This document shows, piece by piece, positions 38,505 to 47,113 of a stretch of DNA of 64,000 nucleotides. The stretch covers positions 16,447 to 80,446 of the forward strand of contig LJSY01000014.1 of NCBI GenBank assembly GCA_001314805.1, in the 5' to 3' direction. The position numbers and the translations under genes were made by a program. The stretch's first letter is position 1. The number at the start of each line of letters is the position of its first letter. The notes beneath the pieces were generated by a model. It did no database searches and was not told the DNA's origin. It was given only the letters and a program-made list of their open reading frames with translations. The stretch comes from Rhodobacteraceae bacterium HLUCCO18. Lineage in GTDB: Bacteria; Pseudomonadota; Alphaproteobacteria; Rhodobacterales; Rhodobacteraceae.

Positions 38505-39548
38505 TCACATCGGCTCTGGGCGCGGGGTCGCGTCCGTAGAGGCCGGCAGCGTCGGGTGCACGACCTCGGGGATCTCGCCGGTCAGCGTGCGCAGGAAGGC
38601 GGCGATGTCTTCGATTTCCTGCTCGGAGAGGTCCGCGCCCAGCTGCGAGACGCCCATCACCGCGACCGCTTCTTCCAGCGACCAGACCACGCCGGAGTGG
38701 AAATAGGGCGCGGTCAGCTCGATGTTGCGGAGCGGCGAGGCGCGGAAGACGTAGTCGTCGGCCGCCGTGGCGGTGACCTGGAACCGGCCGCGGTCGCCCT
38801 CGGGCAGAACATTCGCGCCGGGGCGCTCCACGAGGCCGAAGGGATAGTAGGCTTCGCCGCCCATGTTGATGCCTGCGTGACACGAGGCGCAGCCCTGGTC
38901 GATGAAGGACTCGAGCCCGCGCACTTCCTGTTCCGTCAGGGCGTCGATGCCCTTGAGATACTGGTCGAAGCGCGAGTTCGGCGTGATCAGGGTGGCCTCG
39001 AAGGATTCGATGGCGCGGGCGAAATTCTCGAAGGTGACCGGGTCTTCCTCACCGGGGAAGGCCTCCTCGAAGGCGGTGACGTATTCCTCCATCGAGTTCA
39101 GCGTCTCGAGCAGGCGCTCGGGCGTGTTGTTCATCTCGACGCCGGCGACGACCGGGCCCATGGCCTGTTCCATGAGGTCCTGCGCGCGGCCGTCCCAGAA
39201 CTGGGCGATGTTGAACACGGCGTTGTAGACGGTGGGCGAGTTGCGCGGACCGGCCTGCCAGCCATGGCCGATCGAGGTCTCGAGCCCGTCGCCGCCGCCG
39301 AGGCCCACATTGTGGCAGGACTGGCAGGAGAACAGGCCAGAGCGCGACATGCGCGGGTCGAAGAACAGCATCGCGCCGAGGTCCACGCGCTGACGGCTGA
39401 TGATGTTGTTCGGCAGATCCGGCGGGGTGATCGGGATCGGATCGAACAATTCATTGGCGAATTCGCGCAAGTCATCATCCTGCGCCGAGGCCGCACCTGC
39501 AAAAGCGGTGGCAAGGGCGGTGATTGCTGTCAGCGTCAGAAGGCGCAT
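38505..39548 (-). CDS. ccpA: Di-haem cytochrome c peroxidase
   Basis: 347 residues with a signal peptide (~1-22). Two haem c sites, 'FSCQSCHNVGL' (~74) and 'QGCASCHAGINMGG' (~205), define the MauG/CCP family that reduces hydrogen peroxide in the periplasm with electrons from cytochrome c. 'MLFFDPRMSRSG' and 'YFHSGVVWSLEEAV' are further CCP motifs. Upstream at 39631-39644 lies a perfect FnrL-type box, so it is probably induced at low oxygen. ATG 39548 was picked because it begins the signal peptide. Confidence 0.92.
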   Translation of the reverse strand: MRLLTLTAITALATAFAGAASAQDDDLREFANELFDPIPITPPDLPNNIISRQRVDLGAMLFFDPRMSRSGLFSCQSCHNVGLGGGDGLETSIGHGWQAGPRNSPTVYNAVFNIAQFWDGRAQDLMEQAMGPVVAGVEMNNTPERLLETLNSMEEYVTAFEEAFPGEEDPVTFENFARAIESFEATLITPNSRFDQYLKGIDALTEQEVRGLESFIDQGCASCHAGINMGGEAYYPFGLVERPGANVLPEGDRGRFQVTATAADDYVFRASPLRNIELTAPYFHSGVVWSLEEAVAVMGVSQLGADLSEQEIEDIAAFLRTLTGEIPEVVHPTLPASTDATPRPEPM

Positions 39549-39630
39549 GGTGGCTGTCTCCAGTTGAAACGACATTATCCCGCACGACGCGCGGGCGAGA
39601 ATCTGTTGAAAGATGTGGGGAGGGATTTGT

Positions 39631-39644
39631 TTGACCTGGATCAA
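39631..39644 (-). promoter_or_regulatory. FnrL/Crp-type binding site upstream of ccpA
   Basis: The 14-base dyad TTGATCCAGGTCAA (minus strand) fits the Fnr half-sites TTGAT-N4-ATCAA/GTCAA and lies 83-96 bases upstream of the ccpA start. Confidence 0.75.
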
Positions 39645-39686
39645 TTTAGCCGCGTTGCAGCATGCGGCGCGATGTAGCAGCGAGGA

Positions 39687-40049
39687 TCAGCGGCGGGGGC
39701 CGGTGCCGATCCGGTCGAGGATGGCGTCGATGCCTCGCGGCGGGCCGGCACGGGTTCCGTTCGTTTGTGCCACGAGGGCGTCGAAGCTTTTGCGAAGGCG
39801 CAGCTTTTCCTCGCCCGCACAGTCGTTCCAGGGGCGCCCTTGCAACCCCATGACGAGCGTATAGTAGGCGATGAAATGCGGCCGCGTGCCGGATCGCAGA
39901 ATTGCTGCATAAGCCGCATCTGCGCCGATCTCGCGCAGGTGGGACGCGGTGTGGATGCCAGCATGGGCAAGGGCTGCGGCTTGCGCGGGTCCGATATTCC
40001 GGATCGCGGTGACCGGGTCCGTCCCATCGGCGGGCCGCGCTGCAGTCAT
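39687..40049 (-). CDS. TfoX C-terminal domain protein
   Basis: 120 residues. The central part matches the TfoX_C helix-hairpin-helix domain: 'IRNIGPAQAAALAHAGIHTASHLREIGADAAYAAIL' broken by loops, then 'IAYYTLVMGLQGRPWND' and 'EEKLRLRKSFDALV'. Stand-alone TfoX_C proteins occur widely; the Haemophilus TfoX regulator also has an N-terminal domain, missing here. The Met at 40049 is the best start; the open frame upstream is non-homologous. Confidence 0.8.
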   Translation of the reverse strand: MTAARPADGTDPVTAIRNIGPAQAAALAHAGIHTASHLREIGADAAYAAILRSGTRPHFIAYYTLVMGLQGRPWNDCAGEEKLRLRKSFDALVAQTNGTRAGPPRGIDAILDRIGTGPRR

Positions 40050-40900
40050 GTGCAGGCGTCCCATGCGGTCGATCCCGCGAGGGGGCCCGTCAGATGCTGG
40101 CCCAGTCGCTGAAGCGGACGGGGCGGGGGCGTGGCTTTTCGGGATTGGCGCCCTTGGGCGGTGCGGGTTGGGGTGTTGCGGGCATAAAAATAACTCCCAT
40201 GCGTCATGTAAACGCAATCAGTGAACCCCAGGTGAGGCTTCGAATCGACCACAAACATGGAAACAATATGGCGCGATTGTGTCATTCGCGTGCAAGTTGC
40301 GCGATGGCATCATCTGATAACGAAGCGTTTTCAGACAGTTGGACATTGCCCTGCAATGGCCTCAATTCGCCGTGACGCGCCCGAGACTGTGACCGGCTGC
40401 TTTGTCCGTCCGGCCATGCCGCCGGAAGACGCGACTGAAGCCTCGAAGAAAAAGAGCTGACGACCCGGCCAGTTGGAAGAGAGACGAGGAGACGGGTCGC
40501 CAGCAGGTTTTTCGCATCAGGCCCCGAAGTTGCAAGGAAGGGAGGAGACGAACTCCGGGATTGCTGACATATCCACGTTCGCCCAGATCGCTGCGCTGCG
40601 GAACGTGCGGCGTGCGGTCCGAGGGCCGTTTTTCGGCAATGCCGCTTTCTTGGGCACTGAATTCGGCACGGTTTTCTGTTTCTTGGCGGTTTCGGGAGGC
40701 GCGGTGGCGTTCGGACCGGTTTTCCGCCCGTCGCGCCGAGCGGGAAAGTTTCACGGATTCGCACGCGCGGAGGATTCCCCGTCCCGCAAGCTTTCTCGGT
40801 CCGGACACGCGCCGTCGCCGGCCGGCATCGCCAGCACGCTCACGATCGCGGCCCGATGAGCCTGCTCGATCCGTTCGGGTTTGCGCGCTATTCGGGGAAT
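40050..40900. other. 851-bp gap without a recognised gene
   Basis: Between the TfoX_C gene and the displaced tRNA fragment there are only short overlapping frames on both strands, with no recognised domain, no good ribosome-binding site and mixed composition. A 200-bp part near 40,180-40,380 is visibly less GC-rich than its surroundings. I see no RNA gene or repeat that I can name. Confidence 0.4.
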
Positions 40901-40948
40901 TTGGCTCCGGCGGTAGGGATCGAACCTACGACCAATTGATTAACAGTC
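40901..40948 (-). repeat. attL: Left attachment site: displaced 3' half of tRNA-Asn
   Basis: 48 bases identical to 56409-56456. On the minus strand they are the last 47 bases of tRNA-Asn, from the anticodon loop through the T arm to the CCA end, plus one flanking base. This is the chromosomal tRNA 3' end displaced by insertion of the element. Confidence 0.95.
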
Positions 40949-41088
40949 TGAAGTTATGAGCAAAATTGGGCTCACCGACGCTCATTCGGGGCGTACGGTC
41001 CCTTGAAAACAAGGCAACATTCTCCCGGTAGCACCATCCTGGTTCATCAGGATCAACCGCAAACGCTGTACTCGGGACTGTACTTTCC

Positions 41089-42213
41089 ATGGCCATCTTC
41101 AAGTTCACCGAGGCCCGCCTCAGGGACCTCCCGCTCGGCTCGGGCATCCACCGCGACACCGAGGTCAAGGGCCTCATGTGCATCGCCCACAAGACCACCA
41201 AGACCTTCGCCGTGCAGGGCGACGTCCGCAGTGACAAGCGCCTCGTCCGCTCCGTGCGGGTGAAGATCGGCCGCACCGACCTCGTGCGCCTGGCCGAGGC
41301 GAGGAACGAGGCCCGCAGGCTCATGGCCACGATCCAGTCGGGCGTGGACCCGACGGCCGGACCGGAGTCCACCGGCATCACGCTGGAGCAGGCGCTCAAG
41401 GAGCACCTGCGCGAGCGGGACCTGTCCGACGCCACGGAGCGGAACTACCGATACCACATGGACAACTACCTCGGGCGTCTCCGGCGCCGGGCGGTGGCTG
41501 ACATCACGCGCCAGGACTGCCGAGAGCTCATGGAGCAGCTCACCAGGCGCCACGGCAAGACCACGGGCGCGTCGGTGATGCGCACAGTCCGAGCGCTCGT
41601 GAACACGGCCCGGAGGCACGACGAGACGATAGGTGCGAACCCGGTGGACGCCATCCGCGTGCCCGCCACGCCGAAGCGTGAGGTGGGCGAGCTGGACGTG
41701 GCCGGCTTCTGGTCCACAACGGAGGCCATGTCGCCGCTCATGCGGGACCTCCAGCGGGCGTTCCTGCTGACCGGGGCGAGGCGGACCTCGCTGCTGGGCG
41801 TGAGGCGCGCCGACTTCGACGCCGGGCGGGGCGTCCTGACCTTCACCCACATGAAGACGGGCGGGTCGTGGTCGTTCCCGACCGGGCGCTGGCTCACTGC
41901 GACGCTGGCGAAACGTATGGAGGAGGACGGGCCGCTGAACTCGCCCTGGCTCTGGCCTTCGCCGGGCGCCGCCTCCGGTCACGTGGCCGAGCCGAAGCGG
42001 GGCGGCGTCCCGTCCCCCCACGCGCTCCGCCACCACTGCCGCACGATGATGATCGCGGCGGGCGTGCCCTACGCCGAGGGCGCGCTCCTGCTGGGCCAGA
42101 GGCTCCCCGGCGCCAGCGGCGGCTACGTCCACCAGACGCACCTGGTGGAGGCCCTCCGCCCGCACGCTCAGGCGCTGGAGGACCTGGTCCTGGCGAGGGC
42201 GGGCGTTGCGTGA
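41089..42213 (+). CDS. int: Tyrosine recombinase (integrase)
   Basis: 374 residues. An arm-binding/DUF4102-like N-terminal part (~1-90) is followed by a core-binding SAM-like domain (~98-185) and the catalytic domain (~200-374). Catalytic residues: Arg231 (TGARRTS), Lys255, His311 and Arg314 (HALRHH), and nucleophile Tyr346 (GGYVHQTHL). The usual second His ('LLGH') is Gln337 here ('LLGQ'). Placed 140 bp inside attL, at the end away from the intact tRNA. No strong ribosome-binding site is visible. It inserts and excises the island at tRNA-Asn. Confidence 0.93.
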   Translation: MAIFKFTEARLRDLPLGSGIHRDTEVKGLMCIAHKTTKTFAVQGDVRSDKRLVRSVRVKIGRTDLVRLAEARNEARRLMATIQSGVDPTAGPESTGITLEQALKEHLRERDLSDATERNYRYHMDNYLGRLRRRAVADITRQDCRELMEQLTRRHGKTTGASVMRTVRALVNTARRHDETIGANPVDAIRVPATPKREVGELDVAGFWSTTEAMSPLMRDLQRAFLLTGARRTSLLGVRRADFDAGRGVLTFTHMKTGGSWSFPTGRWLTATLAKRMEEDGPLNSPWLWPSPGAASGHVAEPKRGGVPSPHALRHHCRTMMIAAGVPYAEGALLLGQRLPGASGGYVHQTHLVEALRPHAQALEDLVLARAGVA

Positions 42214-42274
42214 ACGACGGCGCGCAGGCTGAACTCGTTGGTAACCATTCCGGACCACACTCGATAACCTGAGA

Positions 42275-42303
42275 GCACAAAAACGCCCGGGCGCATCCCG
42301 GGC
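42275..42303 (-). terminator. Terminator reading leftward, downstream of int
   Basis: A perfect 7-bp stem (GCCCGGG / CCCGGGC, loop of 5) is followed on the minus strand by CGTTTTTGTG. It would stop leftward transcription before it enters int from the 3' side. On the plus strand it has no T tract. Confidence 0.45.
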
Positions 42304-42421
42304 CGCAGGGTCCCGTCGGTTCGAACTCTGCCGCCGGCGAGTGGGCGTCCTTAAATCGAGAGAGATCAAACGGCACATTCATTCAGACGGACGCCCCGGC
42401 GCCCGAACAAGGAGATGTGCC

Positions 42422-42622
42422 ATGGACCTCCAGGCAGAACCCCAGACCTTCACCAGCCCGTGGCTGACGACCGAGCAGGCCGCAGCCTATCTCAGCGTGT
42501 CCGCCGGGACCCTCGCCAACTGGCGCAGCAAGGGCAACGGACCCCGCTACCGCGCCGTCGGCCGGATGGTGCGATACCACCGGGACGACCTCGACGCCTT
42601 CATGATGGAGGGCGCGGCATGA
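42422..42622 (+). CDS. AlpA/excisionase-type HTH protein
   Basis: 66 residues from ATG 42422, preceded by AAGGAGATGTGC. HTH_17 (MerR-like) fold: 'WLTTEQAAAYLSVSAGTLANW' is the helix-turn-helix and 'RYRAVGRMVRYHRDDLDAFM' the wing. Such proteins direct excision and regulate integrase genes in phages and islands. The stop overlaps the next ATG by 4 bp. The longer frame from 42341 has no ribosome-binding site. Confidence 0.9.
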   Translation: MDLQAEPQTFTSPWLTTEQAAAYLSVSAGTLANWRSKGNGPRYRAVGRMVRYHRDDLDAFMMEGAA

Positions 42623-43068
42623 CCAGGGTCCGCACCCTCCAACAGACCCGCGCTCCCGACCCGGACTACTCGCACGAGGGGGAGCGGGCGGAGCTCGCCG
42701 CGCGGCTCCTGGACACCGTGCCGGAGCTGATCGCCATGGACGCGACCGACGGCGTCGTCGAGGCGTGCTACAGGGTCGGCTTCAACGCCTTCGACTGCGA
42801 GACGCTGCGGCTCCTCGCCCGGCGGACGGGGGAGTTCCCCCTGTCGGTCGAGCGGCTGGCGGCGACCGCCACGACGCGCCCGACGTACACGGTTCGGCTG
42901 GGCCCGGCGTCGGACGCCCTGCGGTCGTCGCGGGCCGAGAACCCGGACTTCTGGGAGGACGAGGCGCTGGTCGAGGAGGCCAAGCGCCGGGCCCCGGGGG
43001 AGTGGTCGCGGGTCGAGGCGCGACTGGAGCGTGAGAGGCGTCGCGTCGAGCGCGCCCTCTCCCGTTAG
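42619..43068 (+). CDS. Hypothetical island protein
   Basis: 149 residues, no recognised family. Soluble, charged, mostly alpha-helical. An Arg/Glu-rich coiled-coil tail ('EWSRVEARLERERRRVERAL') ends the protein. Starts in the ATGA overlap with the excisionase-like gene, so it is translated from the same message. Codon use resembles the rest of the left part of the island. Confidence 0.6.
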   Translation: MTRVRTLQQTRAPDPDYSHEGERAELAARLLDTVPELIAMDATDGVVEACYRVGFNAFDCETLRLLARRTGEFPLSVERLAATATTRPTYTVRLGPASDALRSSRAENPDFWEDEALVEEAKRRAPGEWSRVEARLERERRRVERALSR

Positions 43069-43232
43069 CGTCCCCGAACCGCCGGGTAGTCTGCCAGCGT
43101 TGGAGCGCGCCCGCACCCACGTTGGCTTACGGCGCCGGACCGTCACGACAGTGTTCGTTGAGAGCAAGCCGGCCGCAAGGACCGCCTCCCGCGGCCGGCT
43201 CCGTGATCCACCCTTTTGGAAAGGAAGACCCT

Positions 43233-43472
43233 GTGACTGATCCCGAGTATGCCGCGCGGACGGCCCCCTCCATACCCTCGTTCGCCGACCTCCTGACCCC
43301 GAGGCAGGCGAGCGAGATGACCGGCCACCCGGAGACGGTGCTGGCCGTCTACCGCTCCCGCCGCAACACCGGCCGCTCGCCCGACGCGGGCCCCGAGTTC
43401 GTCAAGGTGGGCCGCGAGGTGTTCTACACCCGCGAGGCCGTCCGGGCGTACCTCGCTGGCAAGCGGGGCTGA
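43233..43472 (+). CDS. Small DNA-binding protein (second excisionase-like HTH)
   Basis: 79 residues from GTG 43233 after AAAGGAAGACC. 'FADLLTPRQASEMTGHPETVLAVYRS' is a helix-turn-helix of the HTH_17 type. 'FVKVGREVFYTREAVRAYLAGKRG' is the wing and C-terminal helix typical of AlpA-like proteins. It stands directly upstream of the primase-helicase gene (3-bp gap), so it may control replication rather than excision. Longer upstream frames lack homology. Confidence 0.78.
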   Translation: MTDPEYAARTAPSIPSFADLLTPRQASEMTGHPETVLAVYRSRRNTGRSPDAGPEFVKVGREVFYTREAVRAYLAGKRG

Positions 43473-43475
43473 CCC

Positions 43476-45800
43476 ATGGCCGGAGAACCGAAGACCCTAC
43501 CGGCGGAGCTGGCACCGCTGATCGAGGCGGGCTACCAGCTCATCCCGCTGCACAACCACGCCCACGAGGACGAGCACAAGGGCAAAAGGCGAAAGCGGGG
43601 CAAGAGCCCCATCCACGGGAACTGGACGAAGCGGCCCTACAAGTCCGCCGACCAGGTGGCGCACATGGAGGCCGGCGACAACGTGGGCGTGAGGCTCACA
43701 AATGTCGACCTCGTGCTGGACGTGGACCCGCGGAACTTCCCCGAGGGCGAGGACCTATACTCGCCGGGCAGCCCGTTCGTCGAGCTCGTCCTGTGGACGG
43801 GCATCGACCCCGGCCTCTACCCCACGGTGGCCACGGGCAGCGGTGGCCTGCACGTCTACATGACCAAGCCCGAGGACGTCTTCACCAGGGACAGCCTGGG
43901 CGAGGGGCAGTACCCCGGCGTCGAGTTCAAGTCTTTCGGCCGCCAGGTCGTGGCGCCCGGCTCGATCCACCCCGACACGCGGAGGCCATACCTCTGGGAC
44001 CCCGAAGGGCCCGTACTCGACGCGTTCGGCGCCGACCCGGCGCCCGACAGCCTGCTCGAACTGGTCCGAAGGCCAGAGGGATCGGCGCCGACGGGCGGCG
44101 GCGAGCACGACCAGGAGGAACTGGCCGAGATGCTCGACGCCCTGGACCCGGAGGACTTCAGGGAGCACGACGCGTGGCTGACGCTCATGCAGGCGTGCCA
44201 CCACGCCACCGCGGGCGACGGCCGCCAGGAGTTCATCGACTGGTGCACCGGCGACCCCGAGTACGCGGACCACGGTACGCTGGTCGGCCTGCGCTGGGAC
44301 AGCCTGCACGCCGACAACGACGGCGCCCGCGTCACGTACAGGACGCTCCACAAGATCATGCGGGACCACGAGGTGGGGGACATAATCTGTCGGCCAAGTG
44401 CCGAGGAGGACTTCGCGGACGTCGACGACGAGGAAGGCGAGCTCGTCGGCCCCAGCACTCCCGCCGTGCGTAGGGTGCGCCCCGTCCACGAGGGCGGGCT
44501 GACGGTCCACCCGAAGACCTCGGTCGCCCCGGACACCCCGAAGAACGCCCTCAGGGCCGTGAACGGTTCCAGGCTCCGACCGCGCTTCGACGAGCTGAAG
44601 CAGCGGGTGGTCTTCGCGGGCGACCTGCCCTGGGACGAGGGCTACGGTCGGGAGCTGACCGACCACACCTCGCGGCTGGTCAGGCTGCTGCTCATGGAGC
44701 AGAGGCAGGGCAACGACTACCAGCCGTCAAAGGAGAACGTGATCGAGGCCGTGATGACGCTGGCCTACGCCGACAAGTTCAACCCGGTACTGGACTACCT
44801 GGACGCGCTCGCCTGGGACGGCGTGTCGAGGATGGAGCGGCTTTTCACCGACGGCTTCCCGTGCGGGGACGACGAGTACACCAGGGCCGTCTCGCGCTGC
44901 TTCATGGTGGGCGCGGTGGCCCGCCAGCGGCGGCCGGGCTGCAAGCTCGACACCATGCCGGTGGTGAAGGGCCCCCAGGGCTCGCTCAAGTCCACCGGCT
45001 TCCGGGACCTGTTCTCCCCCGACTGGTTCAGCGACGCGGAGCTCGGCGACCTGAGGTCGAAGGACGCCCCGATGAACCTGGAGGGCGTCTGGGTCCACGA
45101 GTTCGCCGAGCTCGCCGGCCTGCGGGCCGGTGACATGGACGTGCTGAAGGCGTTCATGTCGAGGGCGGCCGACCGCTACCGGGCGCCCTACGGCAGGACG
45201 GTCGAGGACCACCCGCGCCGCGTCGTGTTCGCGGGCACGGTCAACGAGGGCGGCTACCTGAGCGACCCGACCGGCGGGCGACGCTTCTGGCCGCTGGAGA
45301 TGGCCAGGGGCTCCAGGGTCGACCTCGACTGGATCGGTGCCAACCGTGACCAGCTCTGGGCCGAGGCGGACGCCGCGTTCCGCTCGGGCGTCGGGCACGT
45401 CCTGCCCGAGCGGCTCTGGGCCACGGCAGCCGACAGGCAGGCCGACGAGACGGTGGACGACCCCTGGGCCGACACCCTGGCCTCGCTGCTGGCCGGTCGT
45501 GCGAGGGAGCGCGCCGACTTCGAGGCCGGGACCGGGGACTACGCCGTCGAGGTCGTGGACGGGCACGAGGTCCAGTCCATGCTCAGGGAGCCCCCGCCGG
45601 CCGACCGGGTGCACACCAGGGACCTGCTGTACCACCTCGGGCTGGACGACGACCGGCAGAACCGGGGGCACACGCAGCGCGTCAGGAAGGTCATGGAGGC
45701 CCTGGGGTGGCGTTACAGGCGGGGCCTCAGGGTCGGGGACCGCGTTGCCGCAGGGTACGTCGCCGAGGATGCCACCCCCGGACAGCAGGGGGAGCGCTGA
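43476..45800 (+). CDS. Primase-polymerase / VapE-type helicase
   Basis: 774 residues, the replication protein of the island. Residues ~10-190 form a bifunctional primase/polymerase (archaeo-eukaryotic) domain with metal-binding D82/D84 in 'LVLDVDPR', H126 in 'GSGGLHVYMTK' and 'RQVVAPGSIHPDT'. Residues ~215-300 resemble a primase C-terminal helical domain. Residues ~370-650 are a virulence-associated-E (VapE) superfamily 3-like helicase: Walker A 'GPQGSLKST' (499-507, catalytic K505; the usual Gly before Lys is Leu), Walker B region 'VWVHEFAEL', 'TVNEGGYLSDPTGGRRFWPL' with the sensor/Arg finger. Such proteins replicate SaPI-type satellites from an iteron origin. An iteron array lies 60 bp downstream. 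Confidence 0.93.
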   Translation: MAGEPKTLPAELAPLIEAGYQLIPLHNHAHEDEHKGKRRKRGKSPIHGNWTKRPYKSADQVAHMEAGDNVGVRLTNVDLVLDVDPRNFPEGEDLYSPGSPFVELVLWTGIDPGLYPTVATGSGGLHVYMTKPEDVFTRDSLGEGQYPGVEFKSFGRQVVAPGSIHPDTRRPYLWDPEGPVLDAFGADPAPDSLLELVRRPEGSAPTGGGEHDQEELAEMLDALDPEDFREHDAWLTLMQACHHATAGDGRQEFIDWCTGDPEYADHGTLVGLRWDSLHADNDGARVTYRTLHKIMRDHEVGDIICRPSAEEDFADVDDEEGELVGPSTPAVRRVRPVHEGGLTVHPKTSVAPDTPKNALRAVNGSRLRPRFDELKQRVVFAGDLPWDEGYGRELTDHTSRLVRLLLMEQRQGNDYQPSKENVIEAVMTLAYADKFNPVLDYLDALAWDGVSRMERLFTDGFPCGDDEYTRAVSRCFMVGAVARQRRPGCKLDTMPVVKGPQGSLKSTGFRDLFSPDWFSDAELGDLRSKDAPMNLEGVWVHEFAELAGLRAGDMDVLKAFMSRAADRYRAPYGRTVEDHPRRVVFAGTVNEGGYLSDPTGGRRFWPLEMARGSRVDLDWIGANRDQLWAEADAAFRSGVGHVLPERLWATAADRQADETVDDPWADTLASLLAGRARERADFEAGTGDYAVEVVDGHEVQSMLREPPPADRVHTRDLLYHLGLDDDRQNRGHTQRVRKVMEALGWRYRRGLRVGDRVAAGYVAEDATPGQQGER

Positions 45801-46477
45801 GGCGCTCCCTCGGAGCGGGGACCGACGGCGCTGGGACTGCGCAACGTCGCGCAGTCGGCGTTGAGCTCGTTGTGTTTGGCCTGTTCGAGCTCAACGCTCC
45901 TAAGTGCCTGTTTCGGAAGCCTTGTTGAGCTTGTTGAGCATGTTGAGCCTGGTATAAGAGCTCTGAGAGTGAGACCGGCCCAGGGTCGGAGGGCGGTGGG
46001 GTCCGGGGGCGGCACGAGTTCGGCAGATAATATACGGACTATGCTCAACTACGCTCAACAAGCTCAACGTCCCCCCGATCTGCCGCCGAAAAGGCCTCCC
46101 AATCCCATCCTGGAAGACGGGGCAGCCTCACGCCAGTGAGAGGTAGGCTCACGCCGGCGCGAGTTCGCTGGCGTACGACGCCGACGGGACGCGGCATCCT
46201 GACCTCGAACAGCGACGAGCGAGCCGCCCGGAAAACCTCGACGCCCGCGACCCAACCCGCCGAATGGGGCCCCTCCGATCCTGGATCAGGGGGTCTGACG
46301 GCGGGAAGGCCAATCGCGTCAGGGGCTTATCCGGGCGACGCCCCTCCAAGCACAGTCACGAGCACCGCAGACGCCTCACACGGTGGCCCCCTCGGCCCCC
46401 CCGAGATGGCGTGAGGCGAGGCGCTCGACCAGGTCGAACAGGACGCCCATGCGGCCGACGAGAGAGGAGATGCCGAC
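45801..46477. other. 677-bp gap: candidate replication origin region
   Basis: Holds eight copies of GTTGAGC/GCTCAAC between 45860 and 46068, described separately. From 46070 to 46477 I see no repeats and only frames with biased, low-complexity translations. The next gene has its own ribosome-binding site. Confidence 0.6.
45860..46068. repeat. ori: Iteron array (eight 7-bp copies), candidate origin of replication
   Basis: GTTGAGC occurs at 45860, 45924, 45933 and 45942 on the plus strand (three in direct tandem, 9-bp spacing). It occurs inverted as GCTCAAC at 45889, 46043, 46053 and 46062. The triplets face each other across about 95 bp that contains two short AT-rich stretches (TATAAGA near 45953 and AGATAATATAC near 46025). 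Placement right behind a VapE helicase gene, with iterons flanking AT-rich patches, is how SaPI-type satellite origins are built. Confidence 0.75.
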
Positions 46478-47113
46478 GTGAGCATCATGCGGATGAACAG
46501 GATTAAGCCGGCGCCCGACCCGCACAAGCCGAGCCAGTTGGCCCCGGTCGTGGCCCAGGTGTACGGCGAGAAGGGCGACGAGTTCCTAGGCTACCTGAGG
46601 CAGTTCGGGCACGTCACCTACGCCGCCAACATGACCGGCCTGACCCGGCGCGCCTTCTACGACCGGCGGGCCAAGAACCCCGACTTCGCGGAGGCGTGGG
46701 ACGACGCCGTGACGGCCTTCGAGGAGGAGCTGACCCACCGCGTGGTCCAGACGGCCCTGGAGATGGGCACCGGCAAGTGGGTCCCCGTGATCGACCCGGC
46801 GACCGGCAGGCCCGAGCTGGACGACGACTTCGAGGTGGTCCTCCGCTTCGAGACCAGCCACGTTGACGCGCGGGTGCTGACGAAGCTCCTGGCCCTGCGC
46901 ATGAGCTCGGCCGACGGTCCCGCCCAGACCCACGTGCAAATCAACAACACCGTGAACGAGCTGCCCAGGAAGCCCAAGTTGGTCGGAGGTTCCCCCGGGG
47001 CCGTACGGCGTCCCCCGGTCGCCCCGAAGACCTCGGGAGCACATCCGGGCGTCGAGGACGCCGAGGTCGTCCAGGGGACGACACACGAGACCGGGGGACG
47101 TACCGATGACTGA
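46478..47113 (+). CDS. Terminase small-subunit-like HTH protein
   Basis: 211 residues from GTG 46478 after AGGAGA. The N-terminal half carries an HTH recognisable from phage small terminases: 'FGHVTYAANMTGLTRRAFYDRRAKNP' split around its turn, then 'FAEAWDDAVTAFEEEL' and 'VVQTALEMG'. The C-terminal half is low-complexity and disordered. Small terminases bind pac/cos DNA and bring it to the large subunit. No large terminase gene is in the island, as in satellites that redirect helper-phage packaging. The stop overlaps the next ATG by 8 bases. Confidence 0.75.
   Translation: MSIMRMNRIKPAPDPHKPSQLAPVVAQVYGEKGDEFLGYLRQFGHVTYAANMTGLTRRAFYDRRAKNPDFAEAWDDAVTAFEEELTHRVVQTALEMGTGKWVPVIDPATGRPELDDDFEVVLRFETSHVDARVLTKLLALRMSSADGPAQTHVQINNTVNELPRKPKLVGGSPGAVRRPPVAPKTSGAHPGVEDAEVVQGTTHETGGRTDD

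Noticed and set aside
40402..40959. A 185-codon plus-strand frame ending in 'GGRDRTYDQLINS'
   Set aside because: That ending is the translation of the tRNA-Asn 3' fragment, a well-known source of false ORFs; the rest has no domain.
46136..46414. 92-codon frame before the small-terminase-like gene
   Set aside because: Low-complexity translation, no ribosome-binding site, and no recognisable fold.
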